The notes beneath the pieces were generated by a model. That model worked only from the letters and a program-made list of their open reading frames with translations, ran no database searches and was not told where the DNA came from. The translations under genes and the position numbers were made by a program. From Linnemannia schmuckeri (Eukaryota > Mortierellomycota > Mortierellomycetes > Mortierellales > Mortierellaceae), in NCBI GenBank assembly GCA_029449235.1, contig JANATG010000011.1:836001-900000 (forward strand): a stretch of 64,000 bases of DNA. Reading direction: 5' to 3'. This document shows, piece after piece, positions 1 to 11,585 of this stretch. Each line of letters opens with the position of its first letter. The first letter of the stretch is position 1.

Positions 1-1125
1 CAGACTCGCACATGTTTTGAGATACGTTCCTTCTTCAATAAGCAAGAACGAGCGAGGTGCTCGAGAGGGATGCAAACCACCTAGCAAAAAAAGACCGACA
101 CGCCGCACTTTGTAATTTTTTTTTCTCAATTGACAAATTCACTCAGTGATGTCATTATCATTTTTCATGTCTGTGCTCACTAAATCAATAACCATGGTGA
201 AAAAAAAAATTCCAACGGCCAGTTTGTATGTCCTTTAACAAGAGAAAGTCCAAACAAAAAAAAAGCATTCGACCTTGACCTCGTTGTCAATTTAACGCGT
301 CCCTCATATTCAGATAACAGCTCAGTCTATCGTGCCACTGTGCTATAGCAGTTAAGCAGCATTGGAGTTTGGCCACTACCCATCACTGGGAGCCGTAGCT
401 GAGGGCGCGAGTAAATGGAAAATTGGTCAACACTTGGCAACCATCCTCGCGGCAACAATCATTCGTCGTATTTTTTTTTTTTTTACCTCTTTTCTTTTTT
501 TCAAATTTCAAGTGTGAACCAGCGCAGTCTACTCTTTTAGAACTTTTGGCTCGAAGAGCATTATGGGTTATAGAGGAAAAGCCAATTTTGTGGGTTATAT
601 GCTGTAATGGAGGCTGAACAGACGCGAAGTTATGTTGTGACAGAAAAGGTGATTTTTTATTTTTTTTTTTGTTGAAAAGGATACATGCGCAGATAGCGGG
701 ACAAAAGACTCTAACAACAAACGACTGCAAGGCTTTTCTTTTTTTCCGTCCGCCACCAAATTTGTGATATTCATGGCTGCTGTAGTCATTTTGAAGAAGA
801 CAAAAGAGGGATACAGATGCAGGAACGAACCTCATAGGAGTATTGCCAAGGCTGTATTTTTGCTTGTTCTTTCAGCAATGGTCTGCGCAGACCTTCCCAC
901 TTCTACGCCGAGTAAAACTCTATTCATGGCAAAATTTGTCATCGCTGTCTGAATGATTATTTTTCTTGTTTGTGTCTAAGCGTTCACTCTGTCATACACA
1001 GGCATACCCTATGTTGATTTGACACTCAGGCTCAAACACAGAGCACCATAACGGTTGATGACAAACCTGCGCAATTATATACCAACGAACACAAAGAGGA
1101 ACAGGCAGGCAGTAAGGATGGAAAA
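1..1125. other. Intergenic region, no gene seen
   Basis: I see no convincing gene here. Short open frames are low-complexity and overlap T-rich and A-rich runs (for example T runs near 470-500 and 650-670). The stretch probably holds the distal promoter of the MFS transporter and the flank of a gene outside the window. Confidence 0.5.
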
Positions 1126-1135
1126 TTATAAAAGG
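1126..1135 (+). promoter_or_regulatory. TATA box of the MFS transporter gene
   Basis: TTATAAAAGG lies about 200 bp before the start codon at 1334. It is followed by a pyrimidine-rich stretch (1145-1280) typical of fungal transcription start regions. Position and sequence support a core promoter; the start site itself is inferred. Confidence 0.55.
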
Positions 1136-1333
1136 CGGCAACCCGCCTCTCTTTTTTTCGACTCATCATCTTCAACAACAAAAAGCCAGCAACAACAACA
1201 AAAACACTATCTTTTTTTGCTCTCTCTCCTCTCTCTTTCATTTCTCCCTGAACTTTTTTTACTTCTTTCTCTACCCCTGCATACCTTATATTTTCTTAAG
1301 ATTCGAACCTGAACAACGTAAACCATTAAAGAC

Positions 1334-3058
1334 ATGGTTCAATCATCATCACCCTCAGCCCTCCCATCAAGGACATCCGCAATGGTCGAAACCAACTACA
1401 CCCTCCAAAAATCCTTCCCCTCAGAACCTGCCAACAAACTCGCCAGTCTTCGCGAGAAATGGCGCCCGGCCCTTCTCTACATCGTATCAACTGCTCAATT
1501 CTTTGACATCGTCAACGGTGCCTCCGTCTCTGTCGCAATCCTCCCCATCGCCCAAGACCTTCATTTCACCGTCCCACAAGTCCTGTGGATCTTGAACGCG
1601 TATACAATCTCCTTTGCGGGCCTCCTTCTCGTCTCGGGTCGTCTCGGTGATCTCTTTGGACATCGCCGGATGTTTATGTTTGGTCTCTTCTGGTTCGCCC
1701 TCTGGGCTCTGGTCGTCTCCTTCTCGACTTCCCCAATCATGTTTATCCTCGCGCGTGCGCTTCAGGGTATGGGCGCTGCAGCGACTGTCCCTACCGCCAT
1801 GGCCCTAATCGCGACCACTTACCCTGCCGGACCGGAACGTACCAAGGCCTTCTCGATCTTTGGTGCCTTTGGTGGTCTCGGCGCTGTTACTGGTATCCTT
1901 CTAGCCGGTGGATTGATTGCTAGCATTGGCTGGCAATGGATCTTCCGTATCTCGGCCATTGCGGCCTTCATCCTTCTGGCGGTCAGTTATATTGTCATCC
2001 CCGTCTCTGCTCCCAAGGCCGAAAAGCCCAAGATCGACTACCTTGGCGCCGTCACTGCAACCATTGGTGTTACAGGGATTGTCTACTACATCTCGACCGG
2101 TGTCGAGTACGGTTGGGCAGATCCCAAGACCCTCCCCATCTTTGTCGTCGCTCTCGCCCTTGTCGCCCTTTTCATCTTCATCGAAAGTCGCGTCCACTCC
2201 CCACTGATGCCCCTTCGTATCTGGAAGCTCAAATCCTTCACCACCTCCGTCGCCCTCGCTTTCGTCTCCATGGCAAAATTTCAAGGAATCATCTATTATG
2301 CGAACATGATCTTCCAAGAAGTCTTCCAATGGACACCCATTCAAACCGCTCTCGGCTTCCTGGTCCACTCCCTCCTCGCCATGGTAGTCTTCACGATCCT
2401 GGGTCGCATGCTCCCCCGCCTACCCCTCAAACCCCTCATCTTGACCGGCTTCCTGCTCCGCTCCGCCACCGCTCTCATGTTCTCCTTCGTCGACGAACAC
2501 ACCAACTACTGGGCCCTCCCCTTCCCAGCATTCATCATCCACATCTTTGGCGTCGGTCTTTCCCTCCTCCCCATCCAGATCACAGCCGTCCGTGACGCCG
2601 AGAACAAGGACCAAGGCCTCGTCGGCGCACTCTACAACACTGGTCTCCAACTCGGCGCACCCTTTGGACTCGCGATTCTGAACGTCATCGCCATCTCGAC
2701 TAATGGAAACACCGAGGGTGCTGTTCGTGGTGGCCCCGCTCTGGTCAAGGGTTTCCATAATGCTTTCTATGCCATGATCGCTATGGGCCTCTTTGGATTC
2801 TTCCTCGCCCTCGTCATCCTCCCCTGGGACAAGCCCGTCCGTCCTGCTGTTACTGATAGCAACAAGAACGCGTCTAATGTGTCTTTGGCTTCGACGGCCG
2901 TCCCTGCCAACAGTGCCAGTACCATCGAGCCCAAGGACCTTGAAGAGGTTGTCTCTCCATCTGAAGCTATTGGTCACGCTTCAGAGCGCCACGACAGCGA
3001 TGCAAGCACGATTGCCAGCCGATCCGACGATCTCGAGAAGGGTCACCTTCAAGTGTAA
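1334..3058 (+). CDS. MFS transporter, DHA2-type (14 TM) drug:H+ antiporter-like
   Basis: Intronless 574-residue membrane protein. It shows alternating hydrophobic segments from about residue 48 to 500, consistent with 14 TM helices. The MFS loop signature GRLGDLFGHRR follows the second helix. The RALQGMGAA and AFGGLGAVTG glycine-rich segments resemble the motifs of antiporter-type MFS proteins. The N-terminus (about 45 residues) and the Ser/Thr/acidic C-tail (about 505-574) are hydrophilic and cytosolic by family rule. Families with this architecture export drugs, toxins or organic ions at the plasma or vacuolar membrane; the substrate cannot be read from sequence. The start codon is in a good context (AAAGACATGG); a second Met at residue 17 is possible. 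A TATA box sits about 200 bp upstream. The gene converges on the Tom20-SET gene. Confidence 0.88.
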   Translation: MVQSSSPSALPSRTSAMVETNYTLQKSFPSEPANKLASLREKWRPALLYIVSTAQFFDIVNGASVSVAILPIAQDLHFTVPQVLWILNAYTISFAGLLLVSGRLGDLFGHRRMFMFGLFWFALWALVVSFSTSPIMFILARALQGMGAAATVPTAMALIATTYPAGPERTKAFSIFGAFGGLGAVTGILLAGGLIASIGWQWIFRISAIAAFILLAVSYIVIPVSAPKAEKPKIDYLGAVTATIGVTGIVYYISTGVEYGWADPKTLPIFVVALALVALFIFIESRVHSPLMPLRIWKLKSFTTSVALAFVSMAKFQGIIYYANMIFQEVFQWTPIQTALGFLVHSLLAMVVFTILGRMLPRLPLKPLILTGFLLRSATALMFSFVDEHTNYWALPFPAFIIHIFGVGLSLLPIQITAVRDAENKDQGLVGALYNTGLQLGAPFGLAILNVIAISTNGNTEGAVRGGPALVKGFHNAFYAMIAMGLFGFFLALVILPWDKPVRPAVTDSNKNASNVSLASTAVPANSASTIEPKDLEEVVSPSEAIGHASERHDSDASTIASRSDDLEKGHLQV

Positions 3059-3438
3059 ATTTATCCCATTTTTCATTTTTTTTTATCCCATAATTCATAG
3101 TTAGAGCGAACGACTTTTTCACCCCTTAGATACCATTTTTCATAGCATTTCATTCATTACTTTTTGCATCATATTTCATATCATAAAACGCATTGTTTCA
3201 TCCTATCTTAAAATCTTTACCTTCTTGATGATACATCTTCTCGCGCCAGACGCAAAAAAAAAAAAAAAAAATACACGCATGCCACCAAACAAATATTGTC
3301 CTAAAAAATATTACTGAACCAAACCCGAACCAATCTTTCAGCAGCATACGCTCAAACAACTTTCAAGAAAGACTCATGCACGCTGAAAATTACACATTTA
3401 TTTTATCCAGGAAATGCCAAAAAAGAAAATGTCAGATC
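3059..3438. other. Convergent 3' flank between MFS transporter and Tom20-SET gene
   Basis: AT-rich, no open frame of interest. It contains an A-run at about 3255-3271 and probably both 3' UTRs. Confidence 0.5.
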
Positions 3439-5473
3439 TTAATCAGTCATCTCACAGAGAGGACAAGAGCACTGAAGACGGTACTTTGTAAACAACTCCA
3501 GACGACGCTGCTCGGTCGAAAGTTTCCCGTTCTTGATATAACCAACTTGGAGCTCATCGCCCGACCGGATATTCTCGGTGGCGACAAGGGAGACGGTATG
3601 GTCTCGGCTAGAGTAGACAATCTTGGTATTGGGCTCGCACGAGTGCATCAGGTAGGAGGTTGCTCTGTAAAGTCCTACGCCGGTGATGGGGCGGTCGCGC
3701 ACGCTGCGGTGGCTCTCGGGCAGTGGCTAGTTACGTTATTTGGGTGCATTATTTAGGCATACGAGAAAAAAAAATAAGGAAGAAAACATGAGTTCATCAG
3801 TCTAAAAAATGGCATCCAAACTTCACGATAAAGTAAACATCGAATAAACAATAGTGCAACGACAACGACATATATCATACCTTGACGTTGAGGGAAGCGC
3901 TCAAGCCGGAGGACACTCCATAAATGTTATAGAGGATACGAGCCTTCATGATCAAATACCGCTCCTCAGTAATAAACTGGTCAATTCCAGGAATGCTCGA
4001 TCCCAAGGCCAGCTTCAACAACTCAATCTCCTTCTCCTCATCAGGACCCAAAGTCTGCTCAACATAGACAAGACGCTCGAGATGATCAAACGAGTTGTAC
4101 TCTGCTCCGCTTTTCAACGACTCATCATGGACCATCTTCGCCAAGAACTTGGCCAACATGCCCGGGACAACATTCCGAGTCTCTTTGGTATACTCGCGCA
4201 ATGCCTGAGCAGGGGCCGAGCCGCCCTTGAGGTTCTTTGTGCAAAGAATCTCATGGAACTCTTGTCCAGCCGAAGTACGACACTCCTCTGAACAGAACAC
4301 AGCGACCGAGCAGGAAGTGCAAGGGATCATGACCTCCTTCTTGATCATCTCCTTCAAACAGTAGTGACAAAAGTTCTTGCCCTCGAGCGAAGGCTCCAAA
4401 GAGCTGATGACAGGGGTCTCGGTGTAGATGACCTCGCCCTTGGTGAATCCCTTGGTGGCCACCAATCCACGACGTACAACCCTCTGTCCATTGACATCCA
4501 GACCCTCGGGCTTCTCCTCCACCTTAACGTTCATTTCCTTAGGAGGGAACACTGTGTAATACTTTTCCTCCTTGCTCTGGACCTACAGACGCACCGTTGC
4601 GGATCAAAATTCAGAGGGTTAATTAATCGTTCCGCTGGTGACAATGAAATGATTGAAGCTGACATAGGCTTCAATGACCACTTCCAGCGGCCACATTCGA
4701 CTTACATCTTTGCTGAGCATGCCCATGACGACAGTAAAGACCTCGGGAGGAATGGTCTTTTGGAAAACCATCACCAACTCGGCAGGGGCAGGGTAGACCT
4801 TCAACGCCTTGTAGAAGCAGATCGCAGCCTTGCTATAGTTCTCAGGCCCTGTTTAAAGGAAAATGTATGTATACAGTAGCGTGTTAGGAAAGACATTCTG
4901 AACCGGCATTCCATTACATTCCTGAGTTCTGTCCGCCTCTTTGCTTGGTCACGAATCCACTCCGGACATAAGTTCCCTTCGATTACCTTTGACGAAGAGC
5001 TCCTCTCCGGCAGAGAGTTGCGCCATACAGAACTGCTCCCGCTCTTCCATGGATGTAGGGAAGTCCTCCTCCGTGACCGAGGCAAGGAAATCCTCAATGT
5101 CCTGCGTACTCTCCTCTGTCAACCTCTTGGCCTCGGTCTTGGCAAGCTTCTCGGCACGCTTCCTGTCCCTCTCTATTTATTTATACGAGGTAGTGAGTGG
5201 TGTCAATTGGATTGTTAGTATCCTTCGTCTTTTACGTTACCGTCCTCATCTCAACTCGTTGGGAACCGAGTAGGTGGGGGGGGGGGGGAGGGGGTTTCGC
5301 ATGCAAAGCGGATGTCCTCCCTCATTCCAACGGAAATAAATGAATGTAAACGAACTCAGTTTGCGCTTGAACTCGGGATCAGACTGTCGCTTCGAATCGA
5401 AATAGACTGCATATCCGACGGTCGCAACAGCAAGCACGCCGACAGTGGCCGCAACAATGGTCGTTGTCTTCAT
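3439..5473 (-). CDS. Tom20-like mitochondrial import receptor fused to a MYND-SET (SMYD-like) protein
   Basis: Five exons in phase: 5473..5356, 5172..4987, 4848..4706, 4582..3881, 3726..3439; 478 residues. Residues 1-22 form an N-terminal membrane anchor followed by FDSKRQSDPEFKRKL, the Tom20 post-anchor motif. About 45-150 is the Tom20 core (MEEREQFCMAQLSAGEELF, then the TPR-like helices with YKALKVYP). Tom20 recognises presequences at the outer mitochondrial membrane. About 150-175 contains YYTVFPPKEMNVKVEE. About 170-420 is SMYD-like: an N-terminal SET segment (RRGLVATKGF), a MYND zinc finger (CHYC...CTSC...CSEEC...C), the SET core motif MHSCEPN (usually NHSC.PN) and a post-SET CSCPLC. SMYD proteins are protein-lysine methyltransferases; activity here is inferred. 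No stop or second start separates the two halves. The intron at 4583-4705 joins them in phase, so a fusion is preferred over two genes. Confidence 0.8.
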
Positions 5474-5957
5474 TCGGGTGATCTGAGAGAGTAAGAGGGG
5501 AGAGGGGAGAGGGGGGAAAAGAGAGAAGGAACGGTTGTGATAGCTCATCACCGCAACGTTTTTTTCTCCTTCCGGAAAAGCGAATGAGTCTACAATGCAC
5601 GTGACATGTGCCACCAATCGAGCAACCTGGGAGTTTTTCTATAAAATTCAGTAATCTCCCTCCGCCCCTGGCTACTTGAAAAGGTACCCTAAGTCTTAGC
5701 GCGATACTCTCTAGTCTCTCAAGCATCACTTCGTACCAAGTCTTCTCTCTCTCTCTCTCTCTTATCTTGTTGTCGTACAAATCAAATTCTGAGCTACTGA
5801 TAAGATCACAAACATGGCTGTTTCATTGTTCTTGAGCAAAAAAGGAGGACGAAAAAGATATTGAAAAGGGCGCGCGCGTATTGAAAAAGTTGTCCACAGC
5901 GAGTGTCGTCTTTTTATTTTTGCTTTTCAAAGGTGATCGTGGTCGAAAAACAAGCGC
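5474..5957. other. Intergenic: Tom20-SET promoter and eS27 3' flank
   Basis: No gene seen. On the + strand it holds a short (CT)n run at about 5743-5762 and a purine/pyrimidine-rich block at 5488-5530, probably promoter and leader of the Tom20-SET gene. Confidence 0.45.
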
Positions 5958-7447
5958 TTAAGCCTGCTTGCGGCGGAAAGAGCAGCCTAATAGATAGCAA
6001 TAAGTAAAGAGCAGAAAAAGATGGTTAGATTACTGCCTGTACTTACATCAAAAAAACCATGGCGAAGCAAAAACATAAAAGTGGTATCGATCATCCGATA
6101 AATGAAACCGTAAAGATCCTGATGACTTACCCTCGGTCAAGCGGGTGATACCACCGGTGGGCTGGGCAAGAACGTTGGCGCAGCTCGAGCACATGACAAC
6201 GGTCTGGGCGTGCGAGAAGACGGTAGTGATCTGGACGCATCCCTGTAAAGATGCCCCATTAAAGAAACGAGAATAGGAAAGGCTGTGTGAGTAAAGTGTT
6301 GTTATTCCAAAGTTTAAGACAGTTGAATATTCTGATAAGGTCGAGTGTCGTGTGTTCCTATTGCTGCTTTAGAAGAGGGAGTGTCAAAGGCGTACGCGAT
6401 TGGTCCTGTGAAAAGTTGAAAGATTACTGCGGGCGAGAAAAAATAAGGGACTTGAAGAGAGTTGTGCTGCCGCAGCTTGCTGGTGAGTTGTGTTGTATTC
6501 CCTGCCCGAGAACAAGCGTTCCTGTAGAAAGAGTAATAGATCGCCTTAAGAGGATTCCTCCTGGCTTGATAAGAGGTCGCTTTCTCCATCGCTTCAAAGC
6601 CAGAGTAGCTCGATAAAAGCAAAGAAACGCCCGATGTCGCCATTTTAAAGTGTATAGTGTCGATATACTTTTCCTGTTGAGTTGAGTTGAGGGGTTTCCG
6701 TTGCTTGGGCTTGTCACTAAAGACTTACAGGGCACTTGACGTCCATGAAGTAGGAGTTGGGAGACTGCACGAGTCTCTTCAACTTGTGGGTCTTCTGCTC
6801 AAGAGCGTGGGAGGGGTTCAAGAGATCAACAGCCAACTATTGATGGAGAAGCCAAAACAAAGGCGAACTGATGTTAGTTTCGCCATGCTTTCGTTTCAGG
6901 CGTTGTTTTCCTTGCAAGGTGGCTCTTTCGGTCTTAGGTTTCCGTAGCTGTTGCTGGACGCTGGTTTGGCGGTCCCGAGAGTTGTATGCGTGTCTAGCTT
7001 TGACACCGTTTTGTTGCTTGCTGTCAAGTTGTCTGTTGAGGGGTCGGATGGGGAAGGACTAGGGTATGGTAGATCATAGTTTCGCCATGAATCCTTCGTA
7101 AAAAACAGTTGCTGTGCTGGATGGTCACTTTTCTGCCTGCTGTCGGTAAGGATAGTTCCGACATGGATGCTCTCCGTTCTTGGCGCAATGGGCACTCTTT
7201 CGAGATGGCATCTGAAAACGGAAACCACCCAGACCTCTATCGCCGGACAGATGAACAATATCCACCCATGAACCAAAAAAATGAAGATATCGATTGGCGA
7301 TAATAACGACAGCATGATCCTGAAAACGATGTCCTGCCATGTGCTCCTGAACGCCAGATCTGCCGATGGATGTCTTCATTGCCATGGTATCCATGGGTAG
7401 CAAAGCATGGATGTGTGTAATATGTGTCGAGGTACGTCACGTGCCAT
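5958..7447 (-). CDS. RPS27: 40S ribosomal protein eS27 (zinc-ribbon)
   Basis: Three exons are certain: 6836..6729 (LAVDLLNPSHALEQKTHKLK through MDVKCP), 6242..6131 (GC-V-Q-ITTVFSHAQTVVMCSSC...) and 5986..5958 (GCSFRRKQA, stop TAA). Together they encode about 82 residues matching eS27 over its full length, including the zinc-binding pairs CPGC and CSSC and the C-terminal GCSFRRKQ. The first exon is the weak point. The best candidate is 7447..7436 (CAAAATGG start context, residues M-A-R-D) with a GTACCT donor, giving an 86-residue protein and a first intron of about 600 bp. A very short first exon is usual for this gene. The protein is a structural component of the small ribosomal subunit in the cytosol. 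Confidence 0.85.
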
Positions 7448-7755
7448 TTTGCTTGCGATTCGAAAAGGGGAGAAACTGAGTCAGGCCCTGTTGAAGTGGA
7501 ATAAATCAATTCGCTGCAAAGCCACACTTTAGTTTACTCCACCGTGCTCGAACGCGACACAGAAATGTACAGATGCACACACAAAATATGCGCGAGCTCG
7601 CGTCGCAAGGGCGGTTTATTGCGGATGGACAATGGATTATTCATCAAAGCTGTTTATTGTGTCATTAAGAATGTAAATAGAAACACTAGTGAGATAGATT
7701 GTAGAATTTACGGGAGTGGCCAATGAATGGCCATGGGGGCAGTCAGAGGACGACT
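7448..7755. other. Intergenic: eS27 promoter and GH72 3' flank
   Basis: No gene seen in these 308 bases; probably the eS27 core promoter plus the 3' UTR of the GH72 gene. Confidence 0.4.
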
Positions 7756-9063
7756 TTAAAGAGCCAACACAGACACGCCTAGAAGAACCGCCAAGGCGGC
7801 CATGAAACTATCGCCCTTGACCTGATCTCCTGCATTAGGCTTGTCTGTCTTGGGCTCCAAGTCCGGGATGTCCTTCACGTTTGAACACCCTTGATCTGAT
7901 GACTTGGCTGCGACCTGAAGCTTGGCCATGCCGTTAAAATTGCAGGTGGCTGCGGCTTTCTTGCCAATGTTGGTGTAATACGCGTTGTACATGTACGAGA
8001 GTTTCTGTGCGGGAGAACAGAACGAGTACTTTCCATAAACACCAGTCTTGCCGTTGGAGCTGATATCGTCGCAGGATGTCATACCGCAGACTGTGTTGAG
8101 CAAGGTGCCAAGACTCTCTGTCGTGGCCACGGCCTGGTCAGAGGCCACGCAGCTCAGGCTGGACATCATACAATCGCAGGCGGCGCTTGATGGAGTAGGG
8201 GCCAGTTTCTCACTGGGCTCCCAGATGGATGTGATGGCGGGACAGGTAGAAATGGGGCGGGTCTCTTTGAAAGCGTCCATCTTGACACCGGCAGGGCGGA
8301 GAGGAGAAAGGACGGCCTTGAGGTTGGTGTAGTCGGGCAGTATCGAGACGGTGTTGTCGGGATTGACTTGAACGAGGCCATAGTTGTTGTCCTCTTGCGA
8401 CCATTCATAGACAATACCGCCAGACCAGTTGTCTGTCATGTCAGGCCCAAAGATCGACTTGACCTCAGGAAAGGTTCGTGGAGTCACCGCGTTGCAGCCA
8501 AACTCGGACAGGAAGACAGGAATCGAGTAAGAGGCAATATCTTTTGTGCGTTCGGCATAACCAGAAGTCTTGTAGGTTGTGCTGGCTCCACACCACTCGT
8601 AAAGGTTGATACCGAAAAAATCAATCCGCTCCTCTTCCTTGCCACAGTTGAAATACGACTGGATCTGGAGGCGAATGTCTGGGTCATCGTTATTGGCGTA
8701 GCCGACTGGGATCTTGCGTGAGGATGTCGAGGCGATGTAGGTCTTGGTGTCGCGCAGCATGGCCTTGACATATCCGCTGGCGATGGTGGTCTTGTTGTCA
8801 TTCGTGACCTCGTTTCCAACAAAGAAGCCGAGGGTGTTGGGGTATCCCTTGAAGGCATCGATGGTGCTGCGGACGTTGTTCCAGATGTTAATGTCGTATT
8901 CGGGGTTGTTGCGAACAATGGAGTGCTTGGGGACCATGAGGTCCAGGATGAGATAAATGCCTGCGTTCTCGAGAGCCTTCATACACTCGTCGTGGTTCAG
9001 TGAGGGATCAATCTAGCAGGTCGTTTGCATGGTTCGTGTTTCGATTGGTCAGTGTCTGTCGTT

Positions 9064-9100
<37 letters not shown>

Positions 9101-9148
9101 ATAGATTTCAGTGAGCAATATTTTTCGTACTAACGTGGCATAGAAATG

Positions 9149-9199
<51 letters not shown>

Positions 9200-9469
9200 T
9201 ACTTGGTAAACGCGCACAGTGTTGAGGCCGAGATCTTTCATGAGAGGAAAGTCGCGTTTGCAGTCGGTGGGTTTGGAGAGGGGATCAGTAAAGCCGGCAG
9301 CGAGGGTCCGGGGTTGGTAAGCGACGCCCTTGATAAAGAACTGGTCCTGTGTAACGGAATCGAAAAACTTTGTTCCTTTGATTGAGACTGGATTTAGAGC
9401 CCATACTGGACCAAAGGGGGCCAACGAAAGGGCGAGAGTGAGGATGGGTGCGACCGCGAGTCTGACCAT
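7756..9469 (-). CDS. GPI-anchored 1,3-beta-glucanosyltransferase (GH72 with X8/CBM43)
   Basis: Two exons, 9469..9203 and 9012..7756, give 507 residues. Residues 1-24 are a signal peptide ending at ALN. GH72 spans about 25-325: FFIKGVAYQP at the N-terminus, the acid/base glutamate in FFVGNEV (about E157) and the nucleophile in FLSEFGCN (about E259). A cysteine-rich X8/CBM43 domain (about 345-440, starting CDCMMSSLSC) follows, then a polar linker and a C-terminal hydrophobic tail (MAALAVLLGVSVLAL) typical of a GPI signal. Gas/Gel enzymes cut and re-join 1,3-beta-glucan chains at the outer membrane face and wall, remodelling the product of FKS, which lies nearby on the other strand. The intron (9013-9202) is odd: in the transcript it holds a U-run of about 49 and an A-run of about 30. 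Confidence 0.92.
9013..9202 (-). repeat. Intron with opposed long homopolymer runs
   Basis: On the + strand a T-run (about 9066-9099) is followed, after about 50 bp, by an uninterrupted A-run (about 9149-9197). Both lie inside the single intron of the GH72 gene between donor (9202) and acceptor (9013). In the pre-mRNA the two runs could pair. Confidence 0.8.
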
Positions 9470-11550
9470 CGTAGAAGGGGGAGGGATACGTAAAAGTGAG
9501 GGTGGAGGAGAGATATGTGGAGAGAAAGGAGCAGGCGGAGGATTTCAAGTGAGTTGTTTGGGTAGATGAGGCAGGGAAGAGCAAAGAGATTGATGAGCAA
9601 AGTAAAGAGGGGTGATATGCGGGTGATCCTCTGGGCGGCTGATCAAAATTGATATTTAAAGTATAATGATGGTTCAGGCACTGAACCCGGATTGAGTGCC
9701 TAATAAAGGTTCGTCTCGATGGAATGTGGTGCAGTACCGACAGTCTGGTTGGCTGACTGGCTGGCTGGCTGGTAGCTCTGCAGAGGTATGTCGTGAGAAG
9801 AGACTTGTAAAAATAGGTGTCATAAAAATGAGAAGAATGAAAAGGAAAACGCGTAGACAAGAAGAGGGTGGGGAGTCAAGGAGAGGGATTAATCCGGAAG
9901 ACAGAAAGACACGTAGTCGGTGAATGAGAGTAGGTATTAGAGCTGAGAACAAAACAAAGAGGAAAAAGATAGAGTTGTGGCTATCGGCCATTTTTATATA
10001 GCAGTGTCTATCCCGCGCTTTTTAATTTTTTCGTTTTAGTTATCGGGTACCGTGTTTGTGCATCCTTCAAGGGAGGTGATTGTGGGTCTCTTTTCCTTCT
10101 CTCTCTGTTCATTGCATCATAGTAGAAAGTGAGAGAAAAGAAGGAGGGTCCTGTCAGGTACCAGATGGAGCATCATTTCGTTTGCATCTGTCAGTTAGGG
10201 CAAATAAGGAGTTGGAAAGGTCACTCCCTCCAACCCCGTCAAAAAATTGTTCACAATTTGGGATAATAAGATGTGTCAGGCACCAAAGGTATTGTACTTC
10301 TCCCTCTCTCCTATACCCGTTCCATCCCAGCCAGCCGGAGGGCGACAACCTCATAGCTAGCCCAACCCATACTGGGATCAGATAAGAACCGAATCGATAG
10401 TTGAAGAAGCGGTTCCCCAAACTCTCCGGGAGAAAAGAAAACCAACCATAGTCCCTTACCGCAACGACAGTAAGAGGGAAAAAAAAGGGGGAAGAAAAAA
10501 GGGTCCTTGGATTTCCAATTCAATCGTAGAGCAGTCTGAACCAGAACCCACTTGGAGACCTAGAAAAAACGAGGCACGACGCCACACTTAGCCTTTGTTC
10601 CTATTTGACTAACCAACATGACGACAAGCGAGAGGCGTAATGCAACAAAAAAGGAATGACCAATTTTGGGCGTTCGACATGCGACTGTGGAGGGAGAGCG
10701 CTGCTTGTTCGTGTGCCACAATTCCTATATTGCAATCACAGGCGAGTAAGAAAAAGAAAGTATCCGAGGGCGCACAAAGCCGACTGAGGAAGGAGAGGAT
10801 GGCGTTGTTGTTGTTTTAGTGTGGGTGAGTTCGAGAATTAGTGGAACTCTTCCAGAGGGGAACTCAAACGACGACAACAACAACACATAAAAAAATGATA
10901 AAAATAAAAACGGGCGAAGAATAAGAGAAACCGGTTCAGAAGCATGCGCCAGGGTCGGAAGGAGAAGGTACATGTAAATAGTGGCCGCCCGCGTATTTTT
11001 CATGCAGGTATGGCAAGCATGGACAGGATAATAGACAAAATGAGGGCGAAAACAACGATGAAAGAAATATGACCAGTGACCCCGACCTTTGTTGTTGCTG
11101 TATTGTCAATGTTGTTGCCATTTGAGAGCCTGAGGGAGGAAGAAGAAGAAAAGAAGGAATGGAAAGGGGTACTTTCGATAACTCTTTTTTTGAATTATTT
11201 TGAGTAGGGTTTGCAGCATGTGCTGGGCCAACAGTATATAATATTCATTCCCTTTAGCTCAATATTTCTCACAGACACAGCAGATACAACACTAGGACAT
11301 AACAGTTGCTAATGGTGCTGCAACGTGCTCACATCGAGAGACAGGAGAGAACCTCCAAAATCCTAATTGGCATTTGTTGTTTATTGCCTTTCTTCTCCCA
11401 ACGCCCAACTCGTCGGGTGCTCTCACAGTCGTGAAATAAAATTCTCATGCCTACAGCCCTCTTTTTTTTTTTTTTTTTTTTTTTCTTTTTTTTCTTGTGA
11501 GGCGGACAGATACGCTGATAGTTATCTATCTATTGTCTTCCCCTCGCCTC

Positions 11551-11585
<35 letters not shown>

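Noticed and set aside
1296..1312. GATTCGAACC resembling a tRNA B-box on the minus strand
   Set aside because: No complementary T-stem, acceptor stem or A-box around it; it lies in the 5' leader of the MFS gene.
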